From: Flavobacterium limnosediminis JC2902 | Lineage (GTDB): Bacteria > Bacteroidota > Bacteroidia > Flavobacteriales > Flavobacteriaceae | NCBI RefSeq assembly: GCF_000498535.1 | Contig: NZ_AVGG01000001.1 | Span: forward strand, 248,001 to 312,000 | Direction of reading: 5' to 3' | Length of the DNA: 64,000 nt | In this document: in pieces, positions 54,898-63,774 of the stretch | Layout of the letters: every line of letters begins with the position of its first letter | How positions within the stretch are numbered: position 1 is the stretch's first letter | Notes under the pieces: generated by a model | Database searches by the model: none | What the model was told of the DNA's origin: nothing | Seen by the model: the letters and a program-made list of their open reading frames with translations, nothing else | Program-made: the position numbers and the translations under genes

Positions 54898-56094
54898 ATG
54901 TTTTCAATTCCTATTAAACCTTTTCTTGTAGCATCTTCAATGATCGTGAGCATGTCGTCAGCCTTTGCACAAGACAATTTAGTGAATTCACTGAAAATCA
55001 ATGCCAGCGAAAAAAGTAAAGAATCTTTCAAATTTACCGATGTGATCAACATCGAGAACACTTCGGTTAAAAATCAAGGCTCATCAGGGACTTGCTGGAG
55101 TTATTCTGCCAACTCTTTCCTGGAATCCGAAATGATCCGTATGGGTAAAAAACCGGTAGAATTGTCTCAGATTTTCTCTGCAAGAAACGCTTATATTGAA
55201 AAAGGAAGAAATTATGTTCGTATGCACGGTGCGGTTGCTTTAGGTGACGGTGGTGCTTTTCACGATGTAATCAACATGTATAAAAAATACGGTGCGGTTC
55301 CACAATCGGTATATACCGGTTTGAACTATGGTACCGATAAAAATAAATTTGGTGAAATGGCAGCTTTAACAGAAGGCTTATTGAAAGCTGTAGTGAGCAA
55401 TCCGAACGGAGAATTGACTCCGAACTGGGAAAAAGCCTATACTGCGGTAATTGATTCTTATTTGGGTCAGGCGCCAAAATCATTCCAATACAATGGAAAA
55501 ACCTATACTCCGGAAACTTTTGCAAAAGAGGTTGTAGGTATTAATGCCGATGATTATGTTGAAATTTCATCGTTACAGGAATATCCTTACTATACAAAAT
55601 TCACTTTAATGGTGCCGGACAACTGGTCATTTGATCAGGTTTACAATGTAAAAATGAATGAATTAACCGAAACCATCGACAACGCATTGAAAAATGGTTA
55701 CAGTGTGGCTTGGGCTGGTGATGTAAGCGAGAAAAGCTTCAGCTGGAAAAACGGAGTAGCTTTTGTTCCGGAGAAAAAAGTAGAAGACATGACTGCCGAA
55801 GAAAAAGCGGATATGTTTAATGGTCCTAAAAAAGAAATGACTGTTACTGAAGAAATGCGTCAGAAAGCCTTCGACAATTATACTACTACAGATGACCACG
55901 GTATGCACATCGTTGGAATTTCTAAAGACCAAAACGGCAAGGAATACTACATCGTTAAAAACTCTTGGGGTAGCTCAAACGACTACAAAGGGTATTTGTA
56001 CATGAGTAAAGAATTCGCCAAATACAAAGCAACGGCTATCATGCTGCACAAAAAAGCAGTTCCTGCCACAATCGCTAAGAAATTAGGCGTTTAA
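54898..56094 (+). CDS. Exported C1 (papain-like, bleomycin-hydrolase-type) cysteine peptidase
   Basis: 398-aa cysteine aminopeptidase of the C1B family. An N-terminal signal peptide (FLVASSMIVSMSSAFAQ) is visible, unlike cytosolic PepC. Triad: Cys66 in NQGSSGTCWSYSANSF, His334 in TTDDHGMHIVGIS and Asn355 in IVKNSWGSSNDYKGYL. Bleomycin-hydrolase features such as the FSARNAYIEKGRNYVRMHGA and SVAWAGDVSEKSF segments are present. Likely finishes breakdown of peptides released by the secreted proteases nearby. Monocistronic; strong terminator at 56123. Confidence 0.93.
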   Translation: MFSIPIKPFLVASSMIVSMSSAFAQDNLVNSLKINASEKSKESFKFTDVINIENTSVKNQGSSGTCWSYSANSFLESEMIRMGKKPVELSQIFSARNAYIEKGRNYVRMHGAVALGDGGAFHDVINMYKKYGAVPQSVYTGLNYGTDKNKFGEMAALTEGLLKAVVSNPNGELTPNWEKAYTAVIDSYLGQAPKSFQYNGKTYTPETFAKEVVGINADDYVEISSLQEYPYYTKFTLMVPDNWSFDQVYNVKMNELTETIDNALKNGYSVAWAGDVSEKSFSWKNGVAFVPEKKVEDMTAEEKADMFNGPKKEMTVTEEMRQKAFDNYTTTDDHGMHIVGISKDQNGKEYYIVKNSWGSSNDYKGYLYMSKEFAKYKATAIMLHKKAVPATIAKKLGV

Positions 56095-56122
56095 GAATAA
56101 ATACAATCATCAATCAAAAATT

Positions 56123-56156
56123 AAAATCCCGAAGTTTAGACTTCGGGATTTTTTTA
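56123..56156 (+). terminator. C1 peptidase gene terminator
   Basis: AAAATCCCGAAGT (56123-56135) pairs with ACTTCGGGATTTT (56140-56152), 13 bp, 4-nt loop, then further T. Confidence 0.9.
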
Positions 56157-56194
56157 TACCAAATCAATAATAGGATTCACTTTTTTAAAAAACT

Positions 56195-56202
56195 TATATT
56201 TG
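56195..56202 (+). promoter_or_regulatory. Putative -7 element (TATATTTG) of the GH92 pair
   Basis: Matches TAnnTTTG, 25 bp before the first GH92 ATG. The -33 partner is not clear. The second gene follows after 1 bp without room for its own promoter, so both should be read from here. Confidence 0.5.
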
Positions 56203-56227
56203 TAAGTAAACCAAACTGTTTAATCCT

Positions 56228-58528
56228 ATGACTTACAGTATTTTTAAAAAAACAGTACCATTCCTGTTTTTACTATCACTGAATTTTGCCTCGTCTCAGA
56301 ACACCATCAAAGTGACCGACCCTGTAGAATGGATTAATCCGCTAATGGGAACAGACAGCAGTTATGAGTTAAGCAACGGAAACACCTACCCTTCCATTGC
56401 ATTACCTTGGGGTATGCACGCCTGGACACCACAAACCGGAAAAAATGGTGATGGATGGCAATACACCTACAGCGCTCAAAAAATCAGAGGATTTAAGCAA
56501 ACCCACCAGCCTTCACCGTGGATGAATGATTACGGCCAATTTTCTTTAATGCCCGTAGTAGGAAAACCTGTTTTTGAAGAAGGTGAAAGAGCCAGCTGGT
56601 TCAGTCACAAAACAGAAATTGCTAAGCCATACTACTACAGTGTTTACTTAGCCGATTATGATGTCACCACTGAATTAACCCCAACCGAAAGAGCGGCTTC
56701 TTTTCGATTCACTTTCCCTAAAACGAATGAAGGCTATATGGTTATTGATGCTTTTGACAGAGGTTCTTACATCAAAATAATCCCTTCAGAAAATAAAATC
56801 ATAGGATACAGTTCACGTTACACCAGAGGAAAACTCAACAACTTCAAAAACTACTTTGTTATTGTTTTTGACAAGCCTTTTGAACAATCCAACATTTGGA
56901 GCGATAAAACAAAAATGGATGTTTTAGAGTTATCAGGAAGTCATGTTGGAGCAATCATTAAATTTAAGTCGCTTTCAGCTAATGAAAAAGTACACGCTAA
57001 AGTTGCTTCATCCTTTATAAGTTTTGAACAAGCCGAAATTAATTTACGAGAAATTGGTTCGGACAACTTTGACACTGTAAAACAAAAAGCCAAAGAAACC
57101 TGGAACAAAACTTTAAGTAAGATAGAAGTGGAAAGCGACAACATAGACCACTTGCGCACTTTTTATTCAACATTATACCGCACTTTATTTTTCCCGATGA
57201 AATTATATGAGAAAAATGCCTCAGGGGAAATAGTACATTACAGTCCGCACACAGGCACGGTTTTACCGGGTTATCGATTTGGCGGAACCGGATTTTGGGA
57301 TACTTTCAGGGCCTTATACCCTTTTTTGAATCTGATGTATCCTTCTATCAACAAAGAAATGCAAGAAGGGTTAATAAACGATTATAAAGAAGGTGGTTGG
57401 CTGCCTGAATGGAGCAGTCCTTCATACAGCGACATAATGATTGGAAATAATTCAGCGTCGGTAGTGTCTGATGCTTATATTAAAGGGCTAAGAGGTTATG
57501 ATATCGAAAAGTTGTATGAAGCTTTACTACACGGAGCCAATAATGAAGGCCCGCAAGCCACGGGAAGAAAAGGCGTTGAGTACTACAACAAATTAGGTTA
57601 TGTGCCTTATGATGTAAACATTAACGAAAGTGCTGCACGAACTTTAGAATATGCTTACGACGATTTTACAATATATCAACTCGCTAAAGCTTTACACAAA
57701 CCACAAGCAGAAATCGATCTATACAAAACCCGATGTTTAAATTACAAACATCTTTTTGACCCGGAAACCAAGTTGATGCGCGGAAAAAACAAAGACGGTT
57801 CTTTCCACTCCCCATTCAACCCTTTTAAATGGGGAGACGAATTTACGGAAGGCAACAGCTGGCATTACACGTGGAGTGTATTTCACGACATTGATGGATT
57901 GGCACAACTGATGGGTGGTTATAATGAATTTGCAAAAAAAATAGACAGTGTATTTACCATGCCTCCTGTTTTTGATAATTCTTATTACGGCGAAACCATC
58001 CATGAGATAAGGGAGATGCAACTAGCCAACATGGGTCAATATGCTCACGGAAACCAGCCTATTCAACATATGATCTATTTGTATAATTATGCCGGTCAGC
58101 CTTGGAAAACGCAATTCTGGATAAGAGAAACAATGAACAAACTTTACAAACCCACTCCCGATGGATATTGTGGTGATGAAGACAATGGTCAAACCTCCGC
58201 TTGGTATGTATTTTCAGCGTTAGGGTTTTATCCCGTTTGTCCTGCCACCGACCAATATGTGTTAGGAACACCTCTTTTCAAAAAAGTAACTTTACACTTA
58301 GATAATGGCAAAAATTTTATCATAAAAGCTCCAAATAACAGCGATACAAATAAATACATCGAACAATCTGAACTGAATGGAAAAACTTATGACTATAATT
58401 GGATAAGTCATAATACAATACTTAATGGAGGAACTTTCTACTTCAAAATGAGTAGTGCTCCGAACTTAAAAAGAGGAACTACCCAAAAATCGTTTCCGTT
58501 TTCATTATCAACTCAAAAAGACAATTAA
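56228..58528 (+). CDS. GH92 family glycoside hydrolase, with Gln at the predicted general acid
   Basis: 766-aa exported enzyme of CAZy family GH92 (Ca-dependent exo-alpha-mannosidases). Signal peptide to about residue 24 (FLFLLSLNFASSQ). N-terminal beta-sandwich with INPLMGTDSSYELSNGNTYP, then the alpha/alpha barrel. The conserved SAW motif is GDEDNGQTSAWYVFSALGFY, keeping the catalytic Asp. In the motif that is normally HGNEP the sequence is HGNQP: codon 610, CAG at 58055-58057. The paralogue downstream keeps Glu. From memory, Gln here is known in mannosyl-phosphate-cleaving GH92 enzymes, which need less acid help. The substrate is thus probably not an ordinary alpha-mannoside. First gene of a two-gene operon. 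Confidence 0.92.
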   Translation: MTYSIFKKTVPFLFLLSLNFASSQNTIKVTDPVEWINPLMGTDSSYELSNGNTYPSIALPWGMHAWTPQTGKNGDGWQYTYSAQKIRGFKQTHQPSPWMNDYGQFSLMPVVGKPVFEEGERASWFSHKTEIAKPYYYSVYLADYDVTTELTPTERAASFRFTFPKTNEGYMVIDAFDRGSYIKIIPSENKIIGYSSRYTRGKLNNFKNYFVIVFDKPFEQSNIWSDKTKMDVLELSGSHVGAIIKFKSLSANEKVHAKVASSFISFEQAEINLREIGSDNFDTVKQKAKETWNKTLSKIEVESDNIDHLRTFYSTLYRTLFFPMKLYEKNASGEIVHYSPHTGTVLPGYRFGGTGFWDTFRALYPFLNLMYPSINKEMQEGLINDYKEGGWLPEWSSPSYSDIMIGNNSASVVSDAYIKGLRGYDIEKLYEALLHGANNEGPQATGRKGVEYYNKLGYVPYDVNINESAARTLEYAYDDFTIYQLAKALHKPQAEIDLYKTRCLNYKHLFDPETKLMRGKNKDGSFHSPFNPFKWGDEFTEGNSWHYTWSVFHDIDGLAQLMGGYNEFAKKIDSVFTMPPVFDNSYYGETIHEIREMQLANMGQYAHGNQPIQHMIYLYNYAGQPWKTQFWIRETMNKLYKPTPDGYCGDEDNGQTSAWYVFSALGFYPVCPATDQYVLGTPLFKKVTLHLDNGKNFIIKAPNNSDTNKYIEQSELNGKTYDYNWISHNTILNGGTFYFKMSSAPNLKRGTTQKSFPFSLSTQKDN

Positions 58529-58529
58529 A

Positions 58530-60815
58530 ATGAAAAAAAACATTCTTTCATTATTATTCATAGTACTCACATTACCTATTTACAGCCAGCACAACTATGT
58601 AAAATATGTAAAACCCATTATCGGGACACAACGTATGGGGCATGTCTATCCCGGTGCTTCGGCTCCTTTTGGCATGGTGCAACTCAGCCCGGACACTGAC
58701 ACGATTCCCTATTCAGTAAGCGGAAAATACAATCCGGAAGTATATAAATATTGTGCAGGTTATCAATACGACGACAAAACCATAGTAGGTTTCAGCCACA
58801 CGCATTTCAGCGGCACAGGGCATTCCGATTTAGGTGATTTTTTAGTAATGCCAACTGTTGGAAAATTGCAATTAAATCCCGGAACCGCAGATAAACCTTT
58901 ATCAGGATTTCGTTCCTCATTCACCCATACCAACGAAACTGCAGAAGCTGGTTATTACAAAGTAAAATTAGACGATGACAACATATTAGCCGAATTAACG
59001 GCATCCAACAGGGTCGGTTTTCATCAGTATACTTTTCCAAAATCGGATGAAGCACATATTATCTTAGATTTGATGAGCGGTATTTACAACTATCCTGAAA
59101 AAAATGTTTGGACTTATGTACGCGTAGTCAATGACACACTTATTACGGGCTACAGGCAAACTAACGGTTGGGCTAAAAACAGGATACAATATTTTGCCCT
59201 TTCCTTTTCAAAACCTTTCTTGAGTTACGGCAGTAAAAATTTTGAAGATAAGCAAGTATACAGAGGTTTTTGGGGGAAATTCAACCAGACTAAGAACTTC
59301 CCTGAAATCTCAGGAAAACAACTCCGCATGCATTTTGATTTTAAAACCGAGAATCAGGAAAAAATCAAGATTAAACTGGCGCTTTCCTCGGTTAGTATGA
59401 GCGGCGCATTGCAAAACCTTACTGCAGAAATTCAACATTGGAATTTTGATTCTGTAGTAAAACAAACCCAAGATTTATGGGAAAAAGAGTTAAGCAAAAT
59501 TGAAATTGAAGGCAGCAATGAACTAAAAGAGAATTTTTATACCGCTATGTACCATTCCTTTCTGGCCCCAACAACCTACATGGATATAGACGGAAAATAC
59601 AAAGGCCTCGATCAGGAAATCCATCAGGCCAAGGGTTTCACAAATTATACAACTTTTTCTCTTTGGGATACCTACAGAGCATTACACCCTCTTTTTAATA
59701 TTCTACAACCTAAGAGGAACAACGACATGGCACATTCCATGATGAAACATTACGAACAGAGCGCTCAAAAAATGCTGCCTATATGGAGTCACCATGCCAA
59801 CGACAATTGGTGCATGAGTGGGTATCACAGTGTTTCTGTAGTCGCCGATGCGATTCTTAAAAACGTATACACCGGCGACCCTATAAAAGCATTAGAAGCT
59901 TGTGTGGCTACCGCAAAAAAGCTTAACTATGAAGGAATTGGTGATTATATTGATAAAGGATTTATTCCGGCCGAAAAAAGCGGCATCTCGGTTTCAAATA
60001 CCTTAGAATATGCTTATGACGACTGGGCAATTGCCCAACTGGCTAAAAAAGTAAACCGGCAAGATGTCTACGAAGAATTTATGAGACGTTCCGGAAACTG
60101 GAAAAATAATTTTGACAAAAGCTCCGGTTTTATGCGTCCTAAGTTGGCTGACGGAACCTTTAAAAAGGAATTTGATATTTTAAGTACGCACGGACAAGGC
60201 TTTATTGAAGGGAACAGCTGGAATTACAGTTTTTTTGTCCCTCACGATCCGATGGGTCTAATTGCGATAATGGGTGGCCAAAAAAGTTTTACCCAAAAAT
60301 TAGACAAGCTATTCTCCATGAATTTACCGGATACTTTTTTTGCCGAAACCGAAGACATAACAAGAGACGGTATAATTGGCGGCTATGTACACGGAAATGA
60401 GCCAGCGCATCATGTAGCTTATTTGTACAACTGGACCAATCAGCCATGGAAAACGCAGGAGAAAATCAGAACCATTTTGAAAATGCAATACAAGCCGACA
60501 CCAGATGGTCTTGGAGGCAATGACGACTGTGGTCAGATGAGTGCCTGGTTCATCTTTTCATCTTTAGGCTTTTATCCTGTCGCTCCGGGCTCAAATGATT
60601 ATGCCATTGGAAGTCCGAGTGTGGACTATGCTAAATTGAATTTAGAAAACGGTAAATCATTTGAAATAAAAGTTCTCAATCAATCCGATAAAAACATCTA
60701 TGTCAGTAACATGACTTTAAACGATAAACCATTGTCGAAATATTTTATTACCTATGAGGATATCATGAAAGGCGGCACATTAAAAATTACGATGAGCGAC
60801 CAACCTGAGAAATAA
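58530..60815 (+). CDS. GH92 family glycoside hydrolase (alpha-mannosidase)
   Basis: 761-aa exported GH92 enzyme. Signal peptide MKKNILSLLFIVLTLPIYSQ. Family landmarks: VKPIIGTQRMGHVYPGASAP at the N-terminus, FSHTHFSGTGHSDLGD, the general-acid motif YVHGNEPAHHVAYL (Glu624), and GNDDCGQMSAWFIFSSLGFY with the base Asp. Both catalytic carboxylates are present, so this is a regular exo-alpha-mannosidase, most likely acting on N-glycan or yeast mannan-type linkages; linkage specificity is not readable. It begins 1 bp after the first GH92 stop, so the pair are cotranscribed. No SusC/SusD genes are nearby. Confidence 0.94.
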   Translation: MKKNILSLLFIVLTLPIYSQHNYVKYVKPIIGTQRMGHVYPGASAPFGMVQLSPDTDTIPYSVSGKYNPEVYKYCAGYQYDDKTIVGFSHTHFSGTGHSDLGDFLVMPTVGKLQLNPGTADKPLSGFRSSFTHTNETAEAGYYKVKLDDDNILAELTASNRVGFHQYTFPKSDEAHIILDLMSGIYNYPEKNVWTYVRVVNDTLITGYRQTNGWAKNRIQYFALSFSKPFLSYGSKNFEDKQVYRGFWGKFNQTKNFPEISGKQLRMHFDFKTENQEKIKIKLALSSVSMSGALQNLTAEIQHWNFDSVVKQTQDLWEKELSKIEIEGSNELKENFYTAMYHSFLAPTTYMDIDGKYKGLDQEIHQAKGFTNYTTFSLWDTYRALHPLFNILQPKRNNDMAHSMMKHYEQSAQKMLPIWSHHANDNWCMSGYHSVSVVADAILKNVYTGDPIKALEACVATAKKLNYEGIGDYIDKGFIPAEKSGISVSNTLEYAYDDWAIAQLAKKVNRQDVYEEFMRRSGNWKNNFDKSSGFMRPKLADGTFKKEFDILSTHGQGFIEGNSWNYSFFVPHDPMGLIAIMGGQKSFTQKLDKLFSMNLPDTFFAETEDITRDGIIGGYVHGNEPAHHVAYLYNWTNQPWKTQEKIRTILKMQYKPTPDGLGGNDDCGQMSAWFIFSSLGFYPVAPGSNDYAIGSPSVDYAKLNLENGKSFEIKVLNQSDKNIYVSNMTLNDKPLSKYFITYEDIMKGGTLKITMSDQPEK

Positions 60816-60816
60816 A

Positions 60817-60852
60817 AAAATCCCGTCCCGTTTAAAAAAGGGACGGGATTTT
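60817..60852. terminator. Bidirectional terminator after the GH92 operon
   Basis: AAAATCCCGTCCC (60817-60829) pairs perfectly with GGGACGGGATTTT (60840-60852), 10-nt loop. T residues follow on the plus strand, and an A run before it gives a U tract on the minus strand. It can serve the convergent gene ending at 60944. Confidence 0.88.
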
Positions 60853-60943
60853 ATATTCCGATTTAACTATTTTTAAAATATAAATAAGTCATTAAACGCT
60901 CCCTTCTTCATTCTGCAAACCGTGAATAACGACAGCTGCTTAC

Positions 60944-61570
60944 TTACTTTAAAAATCCATTCGCCTTCAATTCTTTATGATATGCCATGATGTCATCGGG
61001 GATTTCGCAATGAATAAGCCAGTTCACATCCAAACCGTTATGAACACAAAGTCTCATGAGAAGATCATAATCGCCGAGCAGATTGCCCAATCGTTCCAAA
61101 TCGTCCCTGAATTCCAACAGATAATCTTCATCCAATGCTTTTATCAGTATCAGAATCTTATAAATCCTGGTGATTACATAAATCAGGAACTTGTATGAAT
61201 CCGCGGGTTTCGAAGCATTGATGGCCATGCGGTTTATCATCAGCACTTCAATCAGCATCTGAAGATTTAACGCTATTTCGCCGTGTTTGTCTTTGGTGAT
61301 TTTGACATGCTCGTTAATATCCCCGCTGATTGCCCTCACCCGCATCAGAAGTACACCAATGGAATGAAAATGTTCGTTTGCCGATTTGACTTTATCCGAA
61401 ACCAAAGCCGAAGCTTTTTCCCGTTTCTGCTCCACGGTTTCCGTATCGACTAATTCAAAATACAATCTGTTGGCTAAATCCAAATCTCTTTTCAACAGCC
61501 TTAAAATTAATTTATCTTTTTCTGCATCGGATAAATTTTGAATCGCGGTTTTAAATTCTTTGTCGAACAT
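60944..61570 (-). CDS. Conserved hypothetical protein, 208 aa
   Basis: Predicted all-helical cytoplasmic protein with no signal peptide. Begins MFDKEFKTAIQNLSDAEKDK. Segments resemble long amphipathic helices (LILRLLKRDLDLANRLYFEL, FLIYVITRIYKILILIKALD). I recognise no domain or catalytic site. The gene is alone on its strand between the GH92 and acetyl-CoA carboxylase operons. Similar proteins seem confined to flavobacteria as far as I recall, so it may be lineage-specific. Confidence 0.75.
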   Translation of the reverse strand: MFDKEFKTAIQNLSDAEKDKLILRLLKRDLDLANRLYFELVDTETVEQKREKASALVSDKVKSANEHFHSIGVLLMRVRAISGDINEHVKITKDKHGEIALNLQMLIEVLMINRMAINASKPADSYKFLIYVITRIYKILILIKALDEDYLLEFRDDLERLGNLLGDYDLLMRLCVHNGLDVNWLIHCEIPDDIMAYHKELKANGFLK

Positions 61571-61639
61571 AATTGATAACTTTCACTTATTTCAAATTTA
61601 GTTTAAAATGGCATGAATTACTATATTTTTAACTCAATT

Positions 61640-61708
61640 TGCATGTATTTCAATCACTAATCACGCAAATTCTCACAAATTCATCCGTCTAAATTTAAAT
61701 AATTTGTG
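61640..61708. repeat. Degenerate short repeats in the gap downstream of accC
   Basis: On the minus strand the sequence reads as three degenerate units of about 10 bp, AATTTGTGAG, AATTTGCGTG and ATTAGTGATT. CACAAATT (61674-61681) and AATTTGTG (61701-61708) also form an inverted pair. No frame or RNA family recognised; the 255-bp gap 61571-61825 otherwise holds the accC terminator. Confidence 0.35.
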
Positions 61709-61790
61709 TTCTAAAAAAGGGCATGCATTTATCAACAGTTGAATTAAAAATCGCAATACCCGGTTTGAGTAAAAACCAAAACTGATCAAT

Positions 61791-61821
61791 AAAAAAATCC
61801 CAACCTTGCGATTGGGATTTT
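61791..61821 (-). terminator. accC operon terminator
   Basis: AAAATCCCAA (61794-61803) pairs with TTGGGATTTT (61812-61821), 8-nt loop. On the minus strand a U run follows. It ends the fabH-accB-accC transcript, just after the accC stop at 61826. Confidence 0.88.
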
Positions 61822-61825
61822 CTAT

Positions 61826-63172
61826 TTATTGAGGATCTTTCATTTTGAAAGTTTCCATGAACTTCGTGGTGTAATTACCGGCAACATAATCCGGTTCGTC
61901 CATCAACTGTCTGTGGAACGGAATCGTAGTTTTGATACCTTCGATTACGAATTCATCCAAAGCACGTTTCATTTTATTGATTGCCTCTTCTCTGGTTTGC
62001 GCAGTCGTAATCAACTTTGCAATCATGGAATCGTAATTCGACGGAATCGTGTACCCTGCATAAACATGGGTATCCAAACGAACTCCGTGTCCTCCCGGCG
62101 CATGTAAAACCGTGATTTTACCCGGAGACGGACGGAAATCATTGTAAGGATCTTCCGCATTGATACGACATTCTATAGAATGTAATTGCGGCAAATAGTT
62201 TTTACCTGAAATCGGAATTCCGGCAGCTACCATAATTTGCTCACGGATCAAGTCATAATCAATAACCTGCTCAGTAATCGGGTGCTCTACCTGAATACGC
62301 GTGTTCATTTCCATGAAGTAGAAGTTTCTGTGTTTGTCCACTAAGAACTCAACAGTACCTGCTCCTTCGTATTTAATGAATTCGGCAGCTTTTACAGCAG
62401 CTTCACCCATTTTCTCACGCAATTCGTCCGTCATGAACGGAGAAGGCGTTTCTTCAGTTAGTTTTTGGTGACGACGTTGTACCGAGCAATCTCTCTCCGA
62501 AAGGTGACAGGCTTTACCGTAAGCATCACCCACAATCTGAATTTCGATGTGGCGCGGTTCTTCGATTAATTTCTCCATGTACATACCGTCATTTCCGAAA
62601 GCAGCTGCTGCTTCCTGACGAGCACTTTCCCAAGCTTTCAGTAATTCTTCGGCTTTCCATACGGCACGCATTCCTTTACCACCACCTCCGGCAGTTGCTT
62701 TCAGCATCACGGGATACCCCATCTCTACAGCTAATTTCTGCGTTTGCGCGTAATCTGCCAACAATCCGTCAGAACCCGGTACACATGGAACTCCTGCTGC
62801 TTTCATTGTAGCTTTTGCAGAAGCTTTGTCTCCCATTCTGTCAATCATTTCAGGAGAAGCGCCAATAAATTTAATATTGTGCTCCTGACAGATTTTAGAG
62901 AATTTAGCATTCTCGGAAAGGAAACCGTAACCTGGGTGAATTGCATCTGCATTGGTAATTTCTGCAGCGGCAATGATATTTGACATCTTTAAATAGGAAA
63001 GGTTACTTGGTGCCGGTCCGATACAAACTGCTTCGTCAGCAAACTTAACGTGCAAGCTTTCTGCATCAACAGTGGAATAAACCGCTACCGTTTTGATTCC
63101 CATTTCTCTACAGGTTCTGATAATACGAAGTGCAATCTCTCCCCTGTTTGCGATTAATATTTTTTTAAACAT
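61826..63172 (-). CDS. accC: Acetyl-CoA carboxylase, biotin carboxylase subunit
   Basis: ATP-dependent carboxylation of the biotin on AccB, the first step of fatty acid synthesis. 448 aa. N-terminal [23 protein letters not shown]-grasp loop [15 protein letters not shown], metal/bicarbonate region [19 protein letters not shown], catalytic [18 protein letters not shown], and the C-terminal [18 protein letters not shown]. The open frame goes to 63181 (MNIM), but the ATG at 63172 gives the canonical N-terminus. It follows accB after a repeat-rich spacer. Confidence 0.96.
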   Translation of the reverse strand: MFKKILIANRGEIALRIIRTCREMGIKTVAVYSTVDAESLHVKFADEAVCIGPAPSNLSYLKMSNIIAAAEITNADAIHPGYGFLSENAKFSKICQEHNIKFIGASPEMIDRMGDKASAKATMKAAGVPCVPGSDGLLADYAQTQKLAVEMGYPVMLKATAGGGGKGMRAVWKAEELLKAWESARQEAAAAFGNDGMYMEKLIEEPRHIEIQIVGDAYGKACHLSERDCSVQRRHQKLTEETPSPFMTDELREKMGEAAVKAAEFIKYEGAGTVEFLVDKHRNFYFMEMNTRIQVEHPITEQVIDYDLIREQIMVAAGIPISGKNYLPQLHSIECRINAEDPYNDFRPSPGKITVLHAPGGHGVRLDTHVYAGYTIPSNYDSMIAKLITTAQTREEAINKMKRALDEFVIEGIKTTIPFHRQLMDEPDYVAGNYTTKFMETFKMKDPQ

Positions 63173-63232
63173 AATATTCAATTAGATAATTAGACAATGT
63201 GTCCATTAGACAATTAAGATGAAGGAAGAAAA

Positions 63233-63268
63233 ACTTCTAACTTCTAACTTCTAACTTCTAACTTCTTA
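63233..63268. repeat. Heptamer tandem repeat overlapping the accB stop
   Basis: Five units of ACTTCTA: 63233-63239, 63240-63246, 63247-63253, 63254-63260 and 63261-63267 (last unit ACTTCTT). The accB stop codon (TTA at 63266-63268 on this strand) is formed by the last unit, so the repeat starts at the end of the gene. 61 bp of other sequence then leads to the accC ATG. Confidence 0.75.
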
Positions 63269-63748
63269 TGATGGATCTACTAAGAATAATGGCTGATCGA
63301 ATTCTACCGGAGAAGCGTCATCCACTAAAATTTTAACGATTTTTCCAGAAATTTCCGCTTCGATTTCGTTGAATAATTTCATTGCTTCAATTACGCAAAC
63401 TACATCTCCTTTAGAAATTGTACTTCCCACTTCAACAAACATCGGTTTATCCGGAGATGGTTTTCTGTAGAAAGTACCAATCATTGGTGACTTGATCGTG
63501 ATGTATTTTGAATTTTCGTCTGCTGCAGGAGTAGCTGCTGCTGGTGCAACCGGTGCTGCCGCTGCCGCAACTGGTGCTGCAACATGAGGCATCGCCTGCA
63601 TAGGCATTTGCTGAATATATGTTGTTTCAGCTGCTCCGGCTTCAGTGGTTTTGATGGTGATTTTAAAATCATCCATTTCTAATTTTACTTCTGTAGCACC
63701 TGATTTTGCTACAAATTTGATTAGGTTTTGAATTTCTCTGATATCCAT
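63266..63748 (-). CDS. accB: Acetyl-CoA carboxylase, biotin carboxyl carrier protein
   Basis: 160-aa carrier that swings biotin between the carboxylase and transferase sites. N-terminal helix [20 protein letters not shown], Ala/Pro-rich flexible linker (about 56-77), and C-terminal biotinyl domain with Lys124 in [16 protein letters not shown]. Lies between fabH and accC, the usual Bacteroidota arrangement. Its stop codon is inside a heptamer repeat. Confidence 0.96.
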   Translation of the reverse strand: MDIREIQNLIKFVAKSGATEVKLEMDDFKITIKTTEAGAAETTYIQQMPMQAMPHVAAPVAAAAAPVAPAAATPAADENSKYITIKSPMIGTFYRKPSPDKPMFVEVGSTISKGDVVCVIEAMKLFNEIEAEISGKIVKILVDDASPVEFDQPLFLVDPS

Positions 63749-63774
63749 ACTATTCTAAATTTGGTTTTGTTTGT

